Below are positions 44,533 through 54,164 of a DNA stretch of 64,000 nt, piece after piece. Position 1 is the stretch's first letter. Every line of letters begins with the position of its first letter. A model generated the notes under the pieces. The model ran no database searches. It saw only the letters and a list, made by a program, of their open reading frames with translations, and was not told the origin of the DNA. This DNA is from Anaerocolumna cellulosilytica (lineage in GTDB: Bacteria; Bacillota; Clostridia; Lachnospirales; Lachnospiraceae): assembly GCF_014218335.1 (NCBI RefSeq), contig NZ_AP023367.1:3163501-3227500 (forward strand), in the 5' to 3' direction. The translations under genes were made by a program, and so were the position numbers.

Positions 44533-47500
44533 TTAATAAGTAATCTTATAGGTTTTTATTTCATACGGTTTAATGGTTATGTCAAAACCCGATGCAGTTC
44601 CTTCAACTTGGCCAATTACCTCTTCAATCAGATTGCATTCCTCAATCTTTTGAATTGCCTTTCCAGATAAGTTTACACGTAGGTTCGTAAGTGAATTTTC
44701 AAATTCATACATCCTGATTATCATACCGCTTTTATCTTCTGCTTCTTTAATGGTCTCCAAGTATACATTCCGTTTATCTACAGAAACCAAAGAGGTTTTA
44801 TTGCCTTTAGTCCCCCCTCTAATCACAAATACCGGCTGATTCAGTTTCGCTGCTGCAAATACAGTACCGCCATCCTTAAAGCCTTCTATATGAGGATAAA
44901 GCGCATAGGTAAAGTAATGTTCCTCTTGATCTGTAACAGGATTTGGTTCTATTCCAGATTTTATTAAGGTAAGAGCCATGTCTCCATCCTTTACAGAATG
45001 ACCATATTTACAGTCATTTAGAATACTTACTCCATAATGCCCTTCCGACAAATCGATCCATTTCTGTCCACAGGATTCAAATCTTGCCACATCCCAACTT
45101 GTGTTGCTATGTACTTTTCTGGTAATATTACCAAACTGAATATCAAAAGTAGCTTCGTCTGAGTGGATATTAACCGGAAAATGTACCTTCAATAAATGTT
45201 GCTTCTCTTTCCAATCCACATAGGTTTCAAAAATAATTCTTCTGTCTTCAGCATAAAAATGAATCTTTTGTTTTATTGTGGATTTACTTATCTTACGTTC
45301 TATTTCCAGCGTAGCACGAACAGCCCCTATCTCAGTCCATTGCATCCAAACCACTTCATCAGCAGGCCAAAATTTTTCAGTATAATAGATATCAATATCC
45401 CAATTGTCGTAATAAATTGGTTTATCCTCATACATACAAAATAAGTTGCTTTTTTTATCTATCTGTAAAACTTCCCGGTAATTTTCCTTATCATATATGG
45501 AGGTAAACAATCCTGCCTCATCCAATTGAATATTATAAAAAGGTGTTTCAATACCATTTTCCCGAATTGAGAAAGGGATTTCAGCCTCAGCATTGGATTT
45601 ACCAAAAACCTTACTGCCTTTAGAGGGTAAACCTTCTACATATGCTATCGCTCCCTCTTTCGTCTGCTGTACCGGATAGATTTTTCCGGAATCATCCGTT
45701 ATAGCGGCAGTATCCCAATCCCCTAAATTCACAACATCACTTCTTTCAAAGCCCAAGGTGTTAAAAACAGTGATACCCTCCCCTTCTTCTGTAAGTGCCT
45801 TTAAGCGCTCTGACAACAGCAATTGTCCCGCCTCTTCCAATTCTTCATATTCTTGTTTTGTTACATCGTAAACCTGTTTTATGGAAGTACCGGGTAAAAT
45901 ATCGTGAAACTGATTTAACAGAATCTTTTTCCACATGGAATCCATGGCTTCTGCCGGATAAGGTATGCCTTTGTCCTTAGCAAGATATGAGATTAGTTCC
46001 AAATCCATCATTAATAACTCACTCTTACGGTTTGAGCGTTTATTTCTTGCCATAGAGGTATAGGTTCCTCTATGATATTCGAAATAAAATTCACCCTCCC
46101 ACACAGGAAACCTTTTATTATCTCTTACACGCTCTTCTAACTCCTTAAAATAGGTAGCCGCAAACTCCTGACGCACTTTTGGTATACCCTTAATTCCCTT
46201 TTCCATACGTTTTGAGATTTCCAGCATTTCTCTGGTAGGACCTCCGCCGCCATCACCGTAGCCAAAAGATATAAGAATATCATTATTGATTTCCTTGTTC
46301 TGATAACGCTTCCAGCCCCCCATTATTGCATCCGGATGCAGCATTCCGTTATAAGTTGTAAAAAAGTTTTCCGTACTCTGGCCAACTCCTAATGTTGTTA
46401 TCAAGTGAGTAAATATTTCTGTACCATCAATTCCTCTCCAACGGAGAGTATCATAAGGCATTTTATTGAACTGATTCCAAGCAAGCTTCGTAGTCATAAA
46501 GTAATCAATACCGCATTTTTTCATAATTTGAGGCAGCGCACCGGAGTATCCGAATACATCCGGAAGCCATAAAATCCGGTTATCCACTCCAAACTCTTCT
46601 TTAAAAAAGCGTTTTCCATGCAAAAATTGACGTACCAGGGATTCTCCAGAAGTTAAATTGCAGTCTGCTTCCACCCACATACCACCTTCTGCTTCCCAGC
46701 GGCCTTCCTTTACCCGTTCCTTTAACTGACTGTAAAGTTCAGGATAACGTTCCTTTAGAAAATAATATAGCTGCGGCTGACTGGATATGAATTTATACTC
46801 CGGATATTCTTCCATAAATTTGAGAACAGTTGCAAAACTTCTGCCCACCTTTTCTCTGGTCTGCTCAACGGTCCACCACCACGCCACATCAATGTGGGTA
46901 TGTCCGATACAGGTGGCAATAATATCCTCATAACCTGCCATATCCTGGTATAACGCTTTATTAATATAGTTTTCTGCACTCTTAATAGATTCATAAAATG
47001 CTTCTGAATACGTATCCCTTAAATCCAGATAGTTAATTGTACGATTTAAAACCGTTTCAATATCTCTTCTTACCTTATCATCTTTTTCCATACGGGTGAA
47101 AGCACTCAAGGGAACATACAAATCATAATAGAGTTTTTCAATAACCGGATCCACCTCAAGCATCTCAACAATTAAATGAAATTCCGAATGAAGTGTTCCT
47201 GTATAAGATTGAAGGTCCAGGCGGTAGGTTTCACCAGCCTTTGCAGCCTCTGTTAAAAAAACCCTCCTATGGTTCATATCAATACCCTGCGTTGCTTTTC
47301 CATTTACATATAGAAGAAACTGGGGATTTTTCCCATCGTCCCACTCCTCAATCTGGGTTCGGACATGTAACCATAATGGCTTGTGGTTCATAGTTTCAGG
47401 TACAGTAAAGTCAGCTCTGAACCAGTAATGTTCATCAGGCCCATACCAATGCATAGTCCTGCTGTCAAATTCTCTAAAAGACTCCTCATCCTTATCAGCA

Positions 47501-47622
47501 TCGTCGGGGCGAATAAAATTTCCTTTCTTAAATTGCCAGTTCTGTATCGGGGTCTTTTGCACCACTGAAACCCTTTTTAATTCATCACAAATTACCTGAA
47601 TTCGTTTATCGATATACTCCAT
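44533..47622 (-). CDS. Alpha-mannosidase, GH38
   Basis: The 1029-aa protein has GH38 motifs: HTHIDVAWWW (metal-binding His and Asp, near 242), LWLPDVFGYSGALPQI (nucleophile Asp, near 355), FGYGDGGGG and NQFHDILPGTS. A large beta-sandwich C-terminal half follows. GH38 enzymes trim alpha-mannose from N-glycans and related oligosaccharides. No signal peptide. The ATG at 47622 has GGAGGAG 3-4 nt upstream; the open frame extends to 47685 without a site. Confidence 0.93.
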   Translation of the reverse strand: MEYIDKRIQVICDELKRVSVVQKTPIQNWQFKKGNFIRPDDADKDEESFREFDSRTMHWYGPDEHYWFRADFTVPETMNHKPLWLHVRTQIEEWDDGKNPQFLLYVNGKATQGIDMNHRRVFLTEAAKAGETYRLDLQSYTGTLHSEFHLIVEMLEVDPVIEKLYYDLYVPLSAFTRMEKDDKVRRDIETVLNRTINYLDLRDTYSEAFYESIKSAENYINKALYQDMAGYEDIIATCIGHTHIDVAWWWTVEQTREKVGRSFATVLKFMEEYPEYKFISSQPQLYYFLKERYPELYSQLKERVKEGRWEAEGGMWVEADCNLTSGESLVRQFLHGKRFFKEEFGVDNRILWLPDVFGYSGALPQIMKKCGIDYFMTTKLAWNQFNKMPYDTLRWRGIDGTEIFTHLITTLGVGQSTENFFTTYNGMLHPDAIMGGWKRYQNKEINNDILISFGYGDGGGGPTREMLEISKRMEKGIKGIPKVRQEFAATYFKELEERVRDNKRFPVWEGEFYFEYHRGTYTSMARNKRSNRKSELLMMDLELISYLAKDKGIPYPAEAMDSMWKKILLNQFHDILPGTSIKQVYDVTKQEYEELEEAGQLLLSERLKALTEEGEGITVFNTLGFERSDVVNLGDWDTAAITDDSGKIYPVQQTKEGAIAYVEGLPSKGSKVFGKSNAEAEIPFSIRENGIETPFYNIQLDEAGLFTSIYDKENYREVLQIDKKSNLFCMYEDKPIYYDNWDIDIYYTEKFWPADEVVWMQWTEIGAVRATLEIERKISKSTIKQKIHFYAEDRRIIFETYVDWKEKQHLLKVHFPVNIHSDEATFDIQFGNITRKVHSNTSWDVARFESCGQKWIDLSEGHYGVSILNDCKYGHSVKDGDMALTLIKSGIEPNPVTDQEEHYFTYALYPHIEGFKDGGTVFAAAKLNQPVFVIRGGTKGNKTSLVSVDKRNVYLETIKEAEDKSGMIIRMYEFENSLTNLRVNLSGKAIQKIEECNLIEEVIGQVEGTASGFDITIKPYEIKTYKITY

Positions 47623-47736
47623 AATCTCCTCCATTCCTGCACAAGTTTCTGCACCTAAAATATGTACTAAATATGGTACAGACATAACCTTTCATCCCTG
47701 CCCATTTTAAATATGGTTTTTATTGCTTTACATTTC

Positions 47737-48732
47737 TTAGGCATGCAAAGGATGCTTTTTAGTAAATTGTATCAGCTCATCTACAGTTGTAAAAGCAAGA
47801 CCTGTTACCGTATCTGCGCATCCATAGTAAATGGCTATTCTTCCGGTATCACTGTCAGTCAGAGTAGCACAAGGAAATACAACATTTGGAACATCTCCCA
47901 CACATTCATAATATTCGCTAGGAGCTAGTATGTAAGCCGCCGAACGGTGTTTTACAACCCACGGTTTATCTATATCCAGTATTGCACAACCCATTCGGTA
48001 TACAAAACCATTACAGGTATTAATTACTCCATGATATATCAAAAGCCAGCCTTCATCCGTTTCAATCGGCACCGGGCCAGGACCTATTTTTTTAGACTGC
48101 CAAGCAGAAGCATCTCCACTGTAGGTTGACATTACATGCCTGTGATGTCCCCAGTACTCCAAATCTTTACTCTGGCTCACAAAAATATCTCCAAAAGGTG
48201 TGTGACCCGTATCACTTGGTCTGCTTAACATCATATAATAATCGTTGATCTTTCTTGGAAATAATACTCCGTTACGGTTATAAGGCAAAAAAGAATTCTC
48301 CATCTGATGAAAGGTCTTAAAATCAAAAGTATAAGCCAAGCCAATCGTGGGTCCATGATAACCGTTACACCAGGTTATGTAGTACCTGTCTTCAATATAA
48401 CACACTCTTGGGTCATAGCGGTATTCCCTTTTTGTAATTTCTTCATCTTCTCCTTGAAACACAATCGGTTGCTGGTTAATATCCCAATGTATTCCGTCTT
48501 TACTAAACCCTGCAAATATATCCATGCTAATACTTCTGCTGTCACATCGGAAAACACCTGCAAAACCATCCTCAAAAGAAACGACAGCGCTGTTGAAAAT
48601 ACTATTAGATGATTCAATCGCATCCCTTTTAATAATTGGGTTGTTCCCATATCTCCAAACCGGCTCTTTGCATCCATGTGGTTTTTCCTGCCATGGAATA
48701 TTAGGTAATGATACACCTATAATTTTGCTCAT
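47737..48732 (-). CDS. Beta-mannoside phosphorylase, GH130
   Basis: The 331-aa five-bladed propeller-type protein matches GH130: [55 protein letters not shown], a [19 protein letters not shown] block and [14 protein letters not shown]130 enzymes phosphorolyse beta-mannosides. Next to GH38, GH18 and GH20, a Man-beta1,4-GlcNAc phosphorylase acting on the N-glycan core is the most plausible specificity, yielding mannose 1-phosphate. It is the first gene of the operon, with an AAAGGAG site. Confidence 0.9.
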   Translation of the reverse strand: MSKIIGVSLPNIPWQEKPHGCKEPVWRYGNNPIIKRDAIESSNSIFNSAVVSFEDGFAGVFRCDSRSISMDIFAGFSKDGIHWDINQQPIVFQGEDEEITKREYRYDPRVCYIEDRYYITWCNGYHGPTIGLAYTFDFKTFHQMENSFLPYNRNGVLFPRKINDYYMMLSRPSDTGHTPFGDIFVSQSKDLEYWGHHRHVMSTYSGDASAWQSKKIGPGPVPIETDEGWLLIYHGVINTCNGFVYRMGCAILDIDKPWVVKHRSAAYILAPSEYYECVGDVPNVVFPCATLTDSDTGRIAIYYGCADTVTGLAFTTVDELIQFTKKHPLHA

Positions 48733-48747
48733 AACACTCTCTCCTTT

Positions 48748-49016
48748 TTAACATTTTTAACTTTATAATTAACATTATGTTGTCTGTTTTGAAATAAATA
48801 TTAACATTTTTTCATTGATATTACAACTAGTTTTTTAATATATTTATAATTATTCTATACTCTTTTAACATGTATATACTTTTGATAAAATTATTTACAT
48901 TAATTTTACATTTTTTAGTAATATATGTGAGTTTTCCATAAGCTTTTATACTATATAAAACTTATTAAACCAAAATTCTTCTGCATCTATTTTTTCTGTT
49001 CTTAACATTTTAATAA
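48748..49016. promoter_or_regulatory. Cluster of TTAACA motifs in the glycosidase/regulator intergenic region
   Basis: TTAACA occurs at 48748, 48769 (as TTAACATTATGTTG, a near-palindrome), 48801, 48865 and 49002. The spread covers both the minus-strand operon promoter and the region upstream of the LacI-type gene. The importer promoter carries the perfect version (28475-28488). This pattern suggests shared repressor control. Apart from the promoters listed, nothing else is visible in this 415-bp gap. Confidence 0.45.
48798..48826 (-). promoter_or_regulatory. Promoter of the GH130-GH38-GH3-GH20-GH18 operon
   Basis: Minus strand: TTGTAA (48821-48826), 17-bp spacer, TAATAT (48798-48803), about 65 nt before the GH130 start. 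The -10 box equals that of the importer promoter. Confidence 0.6.
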
Positions 49017-49023
49017 CTTTTGT

Positions 49024-49052
49024 TTGAATAAGTAATTCTTATATGATATAAT
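49024..49052 (+). promoter_or_regulatory. Promoter of the LacI-type regulator
   Basis: TTGAAT (49024-49029), 17-bp spacer, TATAAT (49047-49052). An imperfect palindrome centred on AACGTT (49062-49073) lies just downstream and could be an autoregulatory operator of the LacI type, which often has a central CG. Confidence 0.65.
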
Positions 49053-49147
49053 ACAAACAGTTATAACGTTTTAGTAAAAATATGTGAACAATTTATATTA
49101 ATAAAAAGGAATCACTTAACAATTTATTTATATTCCGGGGGATTTTT

Positions 49148-50185
49148 ATGAGAAAAGTAACGATGCAAGATATAGCAGATGCCCTTAATGTATCAAGAGT
49201 ATCTGTTTGGAAGGTTTTTAATGATTATCCTGGAGTTTCGGAGCCTTTGCGACGTCAAATCATCGCAAAAGCACAAGAAATGGGCTATTTAAAACTAGGG
49301 CAATCCCTCATGACTGGAGAACAGACAGAAAATACCGAATCGGATAACCAGATAACTATTTCTGTTGTGGTATCGCGTCCCGATTCTTCGATTTTTTGGA
49401 TGAACATTATCCATTGTATTGCAAAAGAACTAACACAAAATAATATAAATCTGATGTACACATATCTTCCGTCAAAGTACAGCAGTTCCTATACGCTACC
49501 ATCCGCTTTTACAAACGGTACCGTACAGGGGATCATCATGCTGAATGTATATGATACTACTTTATTGCAGATGTTAAATTCCCTGCGTATACCAAAAGTA
49601 TTTTTGGATATTGTTACTTCTATACCAGAGGACTCTTTAACCGGTGACTTGGTGCTATTAGAGGGACGTAACAGTATCCGCAAAATTACAAACCATATTA
49701 TCCAAAAAGGACGTAAAAACATTGGTTTTATCGGCGCTACTGATTATGCCAGAACCAATAATGACCGTTATGAAGGCTTTAAAGCTGCTATGACAGAACA
49801 TAATCTTCCTCTTAATCCCAAACAATGTCTTACCGGTAATATTGGTATCTATACTTATACAGAAGAAATTAACCAGTTTTTAAGCGGGCTAGATAAGATG
49901 CCGGAGGCTTTTGTCTGTGTAAGTGACTTTGTCGCCAATTTTGTTATCCAGTATTTAAGTGAACATAATATTAATGTTCCTGAGGAAGTAGCAATCTCCG
50001 GCTACGACGGCAGTACCGAATATGGTGATTTGGCTAATTACCTTACTTCTGTTCAGGTTGATACAAAGGCATTGGGTAAACGTTTAGTAAAACAATTGTT
50101 GTATAAGATGAATGATCCGGATTCACCAAATGAAATTATTTATCTGTCCTTTGATATTGTATATGGGGAATCCACGAATTTCTAA
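49148..50185 (+). CDS. LacI-family transcriptional regulator of the glycan locus
   Basis: The 345-aa protein has an N-terminal LacI HTH (TMQDIADALNVSRVSVWKVFN, residues 5-25). A periplasmic-binding-type effector domain follows, with IGFIGATDYARTNNDRYEGFKAA and VAISGYDGSTEYGDLANYLTSVQVD. It is divergent from the glycosidase operon and is the only plus-strand gene between 0.2 and 62.8 kb. It probably represses the operon and the importer until a glycan fragment binds. Confidence 0.9.
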   Translation: MRKVTMQDIADALNVSRVSVWKVFNDYPGVSEPLRRQIIAKAQEMGYLKLGQSLMTGEQTENTESDNQITISVVVSRPDSSIFWMNIIHCIAKELTQNNINLMYTYLPSKYSSSYTLPSAFTNGTVQGIIMLNVYDTTLLQMLNSLRIPKVFLDIVTSIPEDSLTGDLVLLEGRNSIRKITNHIIQKGRKNIGFIGATDYARTNNDRYEGFKAAMTEHNLPLNPKQCLTGNIGIYTYTEEINQFLSGLDKMPEAFVCVSDFVANFVIQYLSEHNINVPEEVAISGYDGSTEYGDLANYLTSVQVDTKALGKRLVKQLLYKMNDPDSPNEIIYLSFDIVYGESTNF

Positions 50186-50221
50186 TTCTAGAATATTATA
50201 TAATTGGAATAGCAAAAAACA

Positions 50222-50259
50222 GCTCCCGACAAGACTGTATTTCACATCCTGTCAGGAGC
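50222..50259 (-). terminator. Terminator between the LacI-type gene and the phosphoesterase gene
   Basis: A 10-bp stem with one mismatch (50222-50231 with 50250-50259) sits between convergent genes. On the minus strand it is followed by a run of six T, so it best serves the phosphoesterase gene; it may act both ways. Confidence 0.7.
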
Positions 50260-50290
50260 AGTTGCATATTAAACTCATATTAAGAACAAT

Positions 50291-51148
50291 CTATTTTTCA
50301 TATTGCATGGTTACTTGAATCAGCTCCGGTCGATTGAAAAGACGAAGGGGTATTTTACTGTTACCCAGTCCTCTGCTGATAATTAAGGTGGTATTATCAC
50401 TTTTGTGAATACCTGCTGTTAACTTCGGAAAGAAACCCTGACCCGGTGCATATAATCCATTGGGAAACGGAAACCGGAACTGCCCCCCATGGGCGTGTCC
50501 GCTAAACACTAAATCAAAACCATCCTCTACATAGGTATCAAAATACTCAGGTCTGTGGGAAAGAAGTATGTAAAACTTATTCTCCCTATTATCAGAAAAC
50601 ACCTTCAACTGTTCTTTCCAAATATTTTCTACCATTGTAAAGTCTGGATCCATAATTCCGGCTATTACTATACTCTCCCCATCCCGTTCAAACAACACTT
50701 GTTCATTATCAAGTATTATCACTCCCGCTTTGTAAAGTTCAGTCTTTAATTGCAAGTAAATTCCGGACCACTTCTCGTGGTTTCCGGTTACGTAATACAC
50801 ATCCGCTATATTAACGGCCTGATTTATAAATTCCATTGCTGTATCCACATTAATTCGATTCGAATCAATCAAATCTCCCGTAACAAATATAACATCCGGC
50901 TCTAAATCCATTATTTTTAATAGAAGTTTTTCCTGATGCTTACCGAAACTCTTATTATGAAGATCAGACACCTGTACAATTTTCAAACCATCAAAACTCT
51001 CCGGCAGCAATACACTTTTATACGTATAGCTGGTTATTACAATCGAATTATTCTGCCAATAGAAAAAAGCGATACTTAAAAGCAGCAGGCTTAAAGCACA
51101 GGCTACTTTCATTTTTATTCCAAGTGTTACTTTTACTTTTCTTTTCAT
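50291..51148 (-). CDS. Membrane-anchored metallophosphoesterase (YkuE-like)
   Basis: The 285-aa protein has an N-terminal TM anchor (about 12-30) and the calcineurin-like motifs: VSDLHNKSFG, GDLIDSNR, TGNHEKWSG, LSHRPEYF and FSGHAHGGQFR. These bind a two-metal centre. YkuE-type proteins act outside the membrane on phosphoesters, possibly envelope lipids. The ATG at 51148 lies 5 nt from GGGAG at the end of a leader matching that of the GH20 gene. Confidence 0.88.
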   Translation of the reverse strand: MKRKVKVTLGIKMKVACALSLLLLSIAFFYWQNNSIVITSYTYKSVLLPESFDGLKIVQVSDLHNKSFGKHQEKLLLKIMDLEPDVIFVTGDLIDSNRINVDTAMEFINQAVNIADVYYVTGNHEKWSGIYLQLKTELYKAGVIILDNEQVLFERDGESIVIAGIMDPDFTMVENIWKEQLKVFSDNRENKFYILLSHRPEYFDTYVEDGFDLVFSGHAHGGQFRFPFPNGLYAPGQGFFPKLTAGIHKSDNTTLIISRGLGNSKIPLRLFNRPELIQVTMQYEK

Positions 51149-51199
51149 AGTAACTCCCATCTGTGCGCTTTAGTGTATACTCGCATTACACCTGCACAC
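51149..51199 (-). promoter_or_regulatory. Repeated 5' leader element, copy B (phosphoesterase)
   Basis: Minus strand: GTGTGC, AGGTGTAAT, a variable loop with AGTAT, GCGCAC, GATGGGAG, start codon. Outer arms (51194-51199 and 51163-51168) pair with one G-U in place of an A-U found in copy A, keeping the helix. Confidence 0.6.
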
Positions 51200-51257
51200 G
51201 AACAAAAAGGGATTAACCGAATCACCAATGGTTTCTAAACTAACAAGTACCTTTATA

Positions 51258-52088
51258 TTATTCATTATTCTCATCATGATTAATTATGCGTTCTACAAAT
51301 GTTTGATATCCTAACGTATGCTCTTTCGTCAAGCCTTTTTTGCCATAAACCTGATACATATCCGCCAGATACAACATACCTGCCATGACTCCGAATTTCT
51401 CATAGTATTCTCCATCAACAGCTTCTTTTAGATACCTTCCCTGCATTTTTATATCCGTTTCCTTACTAGCCTTTCTTAATTTAGCAAGACACTTTTGATT
51501 AATCTGTTTTAAATCTTCATTGTGCCAATCTGTAGCGCCAATAGCATCATTATATGCAAGAAGATGTGCCATTGCCTCTAAGAATATGGAGGCATTCAAT
51601 CTGGTTTTATAATCTCCTGATTCTGCTGCCATATGTATATCTGGCAGTAAATTACAGGTACATAAATAAGTAATTGCATGGGTAATCAAATTCCTGATTA
51701 TCCCTCGAATATCAATTTTATCATAGTACTTTGCCCAGCACCCCAAATCAAAAACTATTACCTCTTTACCCTGGGGATCAATCATAACGGTAGCATCCCT
51801 AGCATCAGAGAGGCCTATGATTACATAGACTTCCAGTTTTTCTATCAGCTCACACCAGCCGGGATAAACGGTACTAAAAATTTCTTCGTTATAGGGCGTA
51901 AATGACAGCAAACAATTTTTCGCTTCTTTATACAACTTCTTAACATTTGCTTCTATGGTAGAACTGGTGTATTCTGACTTATAAGGAACACTATCAAATT
52001 CCCTAATTTTAAAAATCCAATGTTCCCGGAATTTTTCAATATCACCATCCAAAAGATATGAATCAATAATTTCTGTATTTAATATCAT
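51258..52088 (-). CDS. Hypothetical protein (276 aa)
   Basis: I do not recognise a family. The protein is soluble and mostly helical in its second half. It has a central IRNLITHAITYLCTC segment and a conserved-looking IFLEAMAHLLAYNDAIGATDWHNEDL region. The HAxxYL and MAHLLAY pieces hint at a degenerate metallopeptidase-like helix, but no HExxH is present. It lies between the phosphoesterase and MutS-like genes on the same strand. Confidence 0.6.
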   Translation of the reverse strand: MILNTEIIDSYLLDGDIEKFREHWIFKIREFDSVPYKSEYTSSTIEANVKKLYKEAKNCLLSFTPYNEEIFSTVYPGWCELIEKLEVYVIIGLSDARDATVMIDPQGKEVIVFDLGCWAKYYDKIDIRGIIRNLITHAITYLCTCNLLPDIHMAAESGDYKTRLNASIFLEAMAHLLAYNDAIGATDWHNEDLKQINQKCLAKLRKASKETDIKMQGRYLKEAVDGEYYEKFGVMAGMLYLADMYQVYGKKGLTKEHTLGYQTFVERIINHDENNE

Positions 52089-52134
52089 TGTCTGCTCTCC
52101 TGTTCTTATGCATATACCAGTGGAAATATTTTAT

Positions 52135-53808
52135 CTACTGAAGTATTTTCCATGTACCCTCCTGCAAAAAGTTGTTGGCACTCTCTGAGGCACTTTCTAT
52201 AATCTCTTTCGAATAACCCATTACGCCAAGAAGCTTAATGGCATTTTTAGATATTGCCCTTCCCTTAAGAAGCTTATAATCAAATAACACATTATCATCA
52301 ACTATCCGTTCCTGAAAATGGTAGTTCGTATAATAATTTTCTAGGATATGCGTTAACTCTACATCGTGAGTTGCTGCAAAACACACCGCGTTGCTTTTAG
52401 CGAAATTCATTAAAATCTGTGAAGAAGCCGCAATACGTTCTAGGGTATTGGTCCCTCGTAATACTTCATCTACAAAACAAAGAGTTGGAGTATCCTTATT
52501 TATTAAATCCAAAATACGTTTTAGTGATTTTATTTCTACAATATAATAACTTTCCTTACTAAAAATATTATCCTGTAGAGCCATGGAGGATGCTATCTGA
52601 AAATAACTTCCGGAATAGGTTTTGCTTGCAGAAGTATATATGGTCTGGGACAATATTGCATTAATAGCAAGGGTTTTAATAAAAGTGGATTTTCCGGAGG
52701 CATTAGAACCGGTAATCAAAACACATTTATCTACCTGAATAGAATTTGTTACTGGGTTCTCTATCATAGGATGATACAATTGTGTTGCCTCCATAAAAGG
52801 CGTTCTGTCTTTCTTTAGAACTGGGATGCAGTAGTAATCCAACATGGTCCGGAAAGAGGCGGCAGCTATCATACTATCTATTATACCAATATTTTCATAC
52901 ATATGGTTCAAAGCATCTTTATTCTTCTTAAAACATTTTAACATTGAATTAAATTTAATCAAATCAATATGAAAAAGCATTCTGAAATAATCCAGTACAA
53001 TATCCGACATGTCACCAACCGGATTTTTTGAGGTTACTATCTTAGAACCTCTCTTAAATTGCTCGAACTTCTTACCGGCAAGTGCCAATTGATCAGTATA
53101 TCTTTTAATTTCCGGAATTTCAAGCTTAGATATTACTTTAATCCCATTTAGTAGCCGGATGACATACGCGCACACCGTAAAGTATGCATCTATCTGTCCT
53201 TTTATTCGATAATACTGTACGATATTGTTAATAAAAAAAACGATAGTTAAAACTCCGGCTAATGCCGGATTGATAGCAAATAAAGCAATGGATGCCAGTA
53301 AGCCAACTGCCATAATATAATGAGGAAGACTGTTTCTTTCCTTTAAGTTATTTAGTGCGTTGATATATTCATAAACTGAGATGTTTCGTATCTTACCCAT
53401 TCCGTTAAGAGCAACCTGAATTTTTTGCCGCTGCTCTTTGTTGTTCTGAAAAAATTCAATCAACCTGTTACGTTCTAACAGTTCTTCTTCACTGAATGTA
53501 AGCTTGCGCAGTAAGGAGTACAAATACTCTTCACCCATGGCACTGCCTGTGTTGTTCATCAACATAAAAATCTGTTCCATATCGATATCATTCCAAGTTA
53601 TATCATCTATATCCTTAGAAGCATCCTTCGTGGAACGATAGTAATAGGTTAAAGATTGCAATGCTTCCGTAGTATATTCCTGTTCCGGGACTTCTCCCCA
53701 TTGCCTTTCTAGTTTTACAATCAATTTCTTAACGCTTGCTTTTTTGTCATAGATGGACTTGGCAACAAAAGCAGCAAAAACCAACACAATAAATACAATA
53801 TATTCCAT
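52135..53808 (-). CDS. Membrane-anchored MutS-like ATPase
   Basis: This 557-aa protein has an N-terminal TM segment (MEYIVFIVLVFAAFVAKS), a second hydrophobic pair near residues 165-200 and a helical MutS domain III-like lever region. The C-terminal MutS ATPase has GSNASGKST (about 372), the CFVDEVLRGTNTLE Walker B and AATHDVELTHILE. Mismatch-binding domains are absent. Such MutS-related membrane ATPases are common in Firmicutes, with unknown function. The ATG at 53808 has AGGAGA upstream. Confidence 0.82.
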   Translation of the reverse strand: MEYIVFIVLVFAAFVAKSIYDKKASVKKLIVKLERQWGEVPEQEYTTEALQSLTYYYRSTKDASKDIDDITWNDIDMEQIFMLMNNTGSAMGEEYLYSLLRKLTFSEEELLERNRLIEFFQNNKEQRQKIQVALNGMGKIRNISVYEYINALNNLKERNSLPHYIMAVGLLASIALFAINPALAGVLTIVFFINNIVQYYRIKGQIDAYFTVCAYVIRLLNGIKVISKLEIPEIKRYTDQLALAGKKFEQFKRGSKIVTSKNPVGDMSDIVLDYFRMLFHIDLIKFNSMLKCFKKNKDALNHMYENIGIIDSMIAAASFRTMLDYYCIPVLKKDRTPFMEATQLYHPMIENPVTNSIQVDKCVLITGSNASGKSTFIKTLAINAILSQTIYTSASKTYSGSYFQIASSMALQDNIFSKESYYIVEIKSLKRILDLINKDTPTLCFVDEVLRGTNTLERIAASSQILMNFAKSNAVCFAATHDVELTHILENYYTNYHFQERIVDDNVLFDYKLLKGRAISKNAIKLLGVMGYSKEIIESASESANNFLQEGTWKILQ

Positions 53809-53918
53809 TGTTCTCCTAACCGGCCTGCTGCACAAGTGTCTACATTTTATAAATCTAACATGAGTTTATGCAGCGATGCTATTTACATTTCTTTTACATA
53901 AAAAACACACTATCTTTA

Positions 53919-53947
53919 ATTATAAATTTTAATACTTTATCTGTCAA
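53919..53947 (-). promoter_or_regulatory. Promoter of the MutS-like gene
   Basis: Minus strand: TTGACA (53942-53947), 17-bp spacer, TATAAT (53919-53924), a full consensus about 110 nt before the start. The gap between this promoter and the intron end holds only a weak 6-bp hairpin (53955-53974). Confidence 0.75.
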
Positions 53948-54113
53948 TTCTTTCAAGGTTTTTTTATTAACCTTTAATATTTGTAATTACCTGCAAGCCA
54001 TTGCGGTCAACAAAACAAGAGTTTAGCACAGGATACCCTATGCTATTTGCCCTTTATATAGGTGTCCAGCCATCCGTTAATCGAGTAGGAGAATAATCAT
54101 TAATTGATTATTC

Positions 54114-54159
54114 GTCCTCTCACACCACCACGCATGCCGTTCGGCACGTGGCGGTTCAA
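54114..54159 (-). ncRNA. Group II intron domain V (catalytic hairpin)
   Basis: A minus-strand hairpin starting TTGAACCGCC and ending GGTGGTGTGAGAGGAC forms the class C domain V, with its arms pairing through CCGCCACG/CGTGGTGG. It lies immediately after the reverse-transcriptase stop codon. Confidence 0.8.
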
Positions 54160-54164
54160 TAGAA

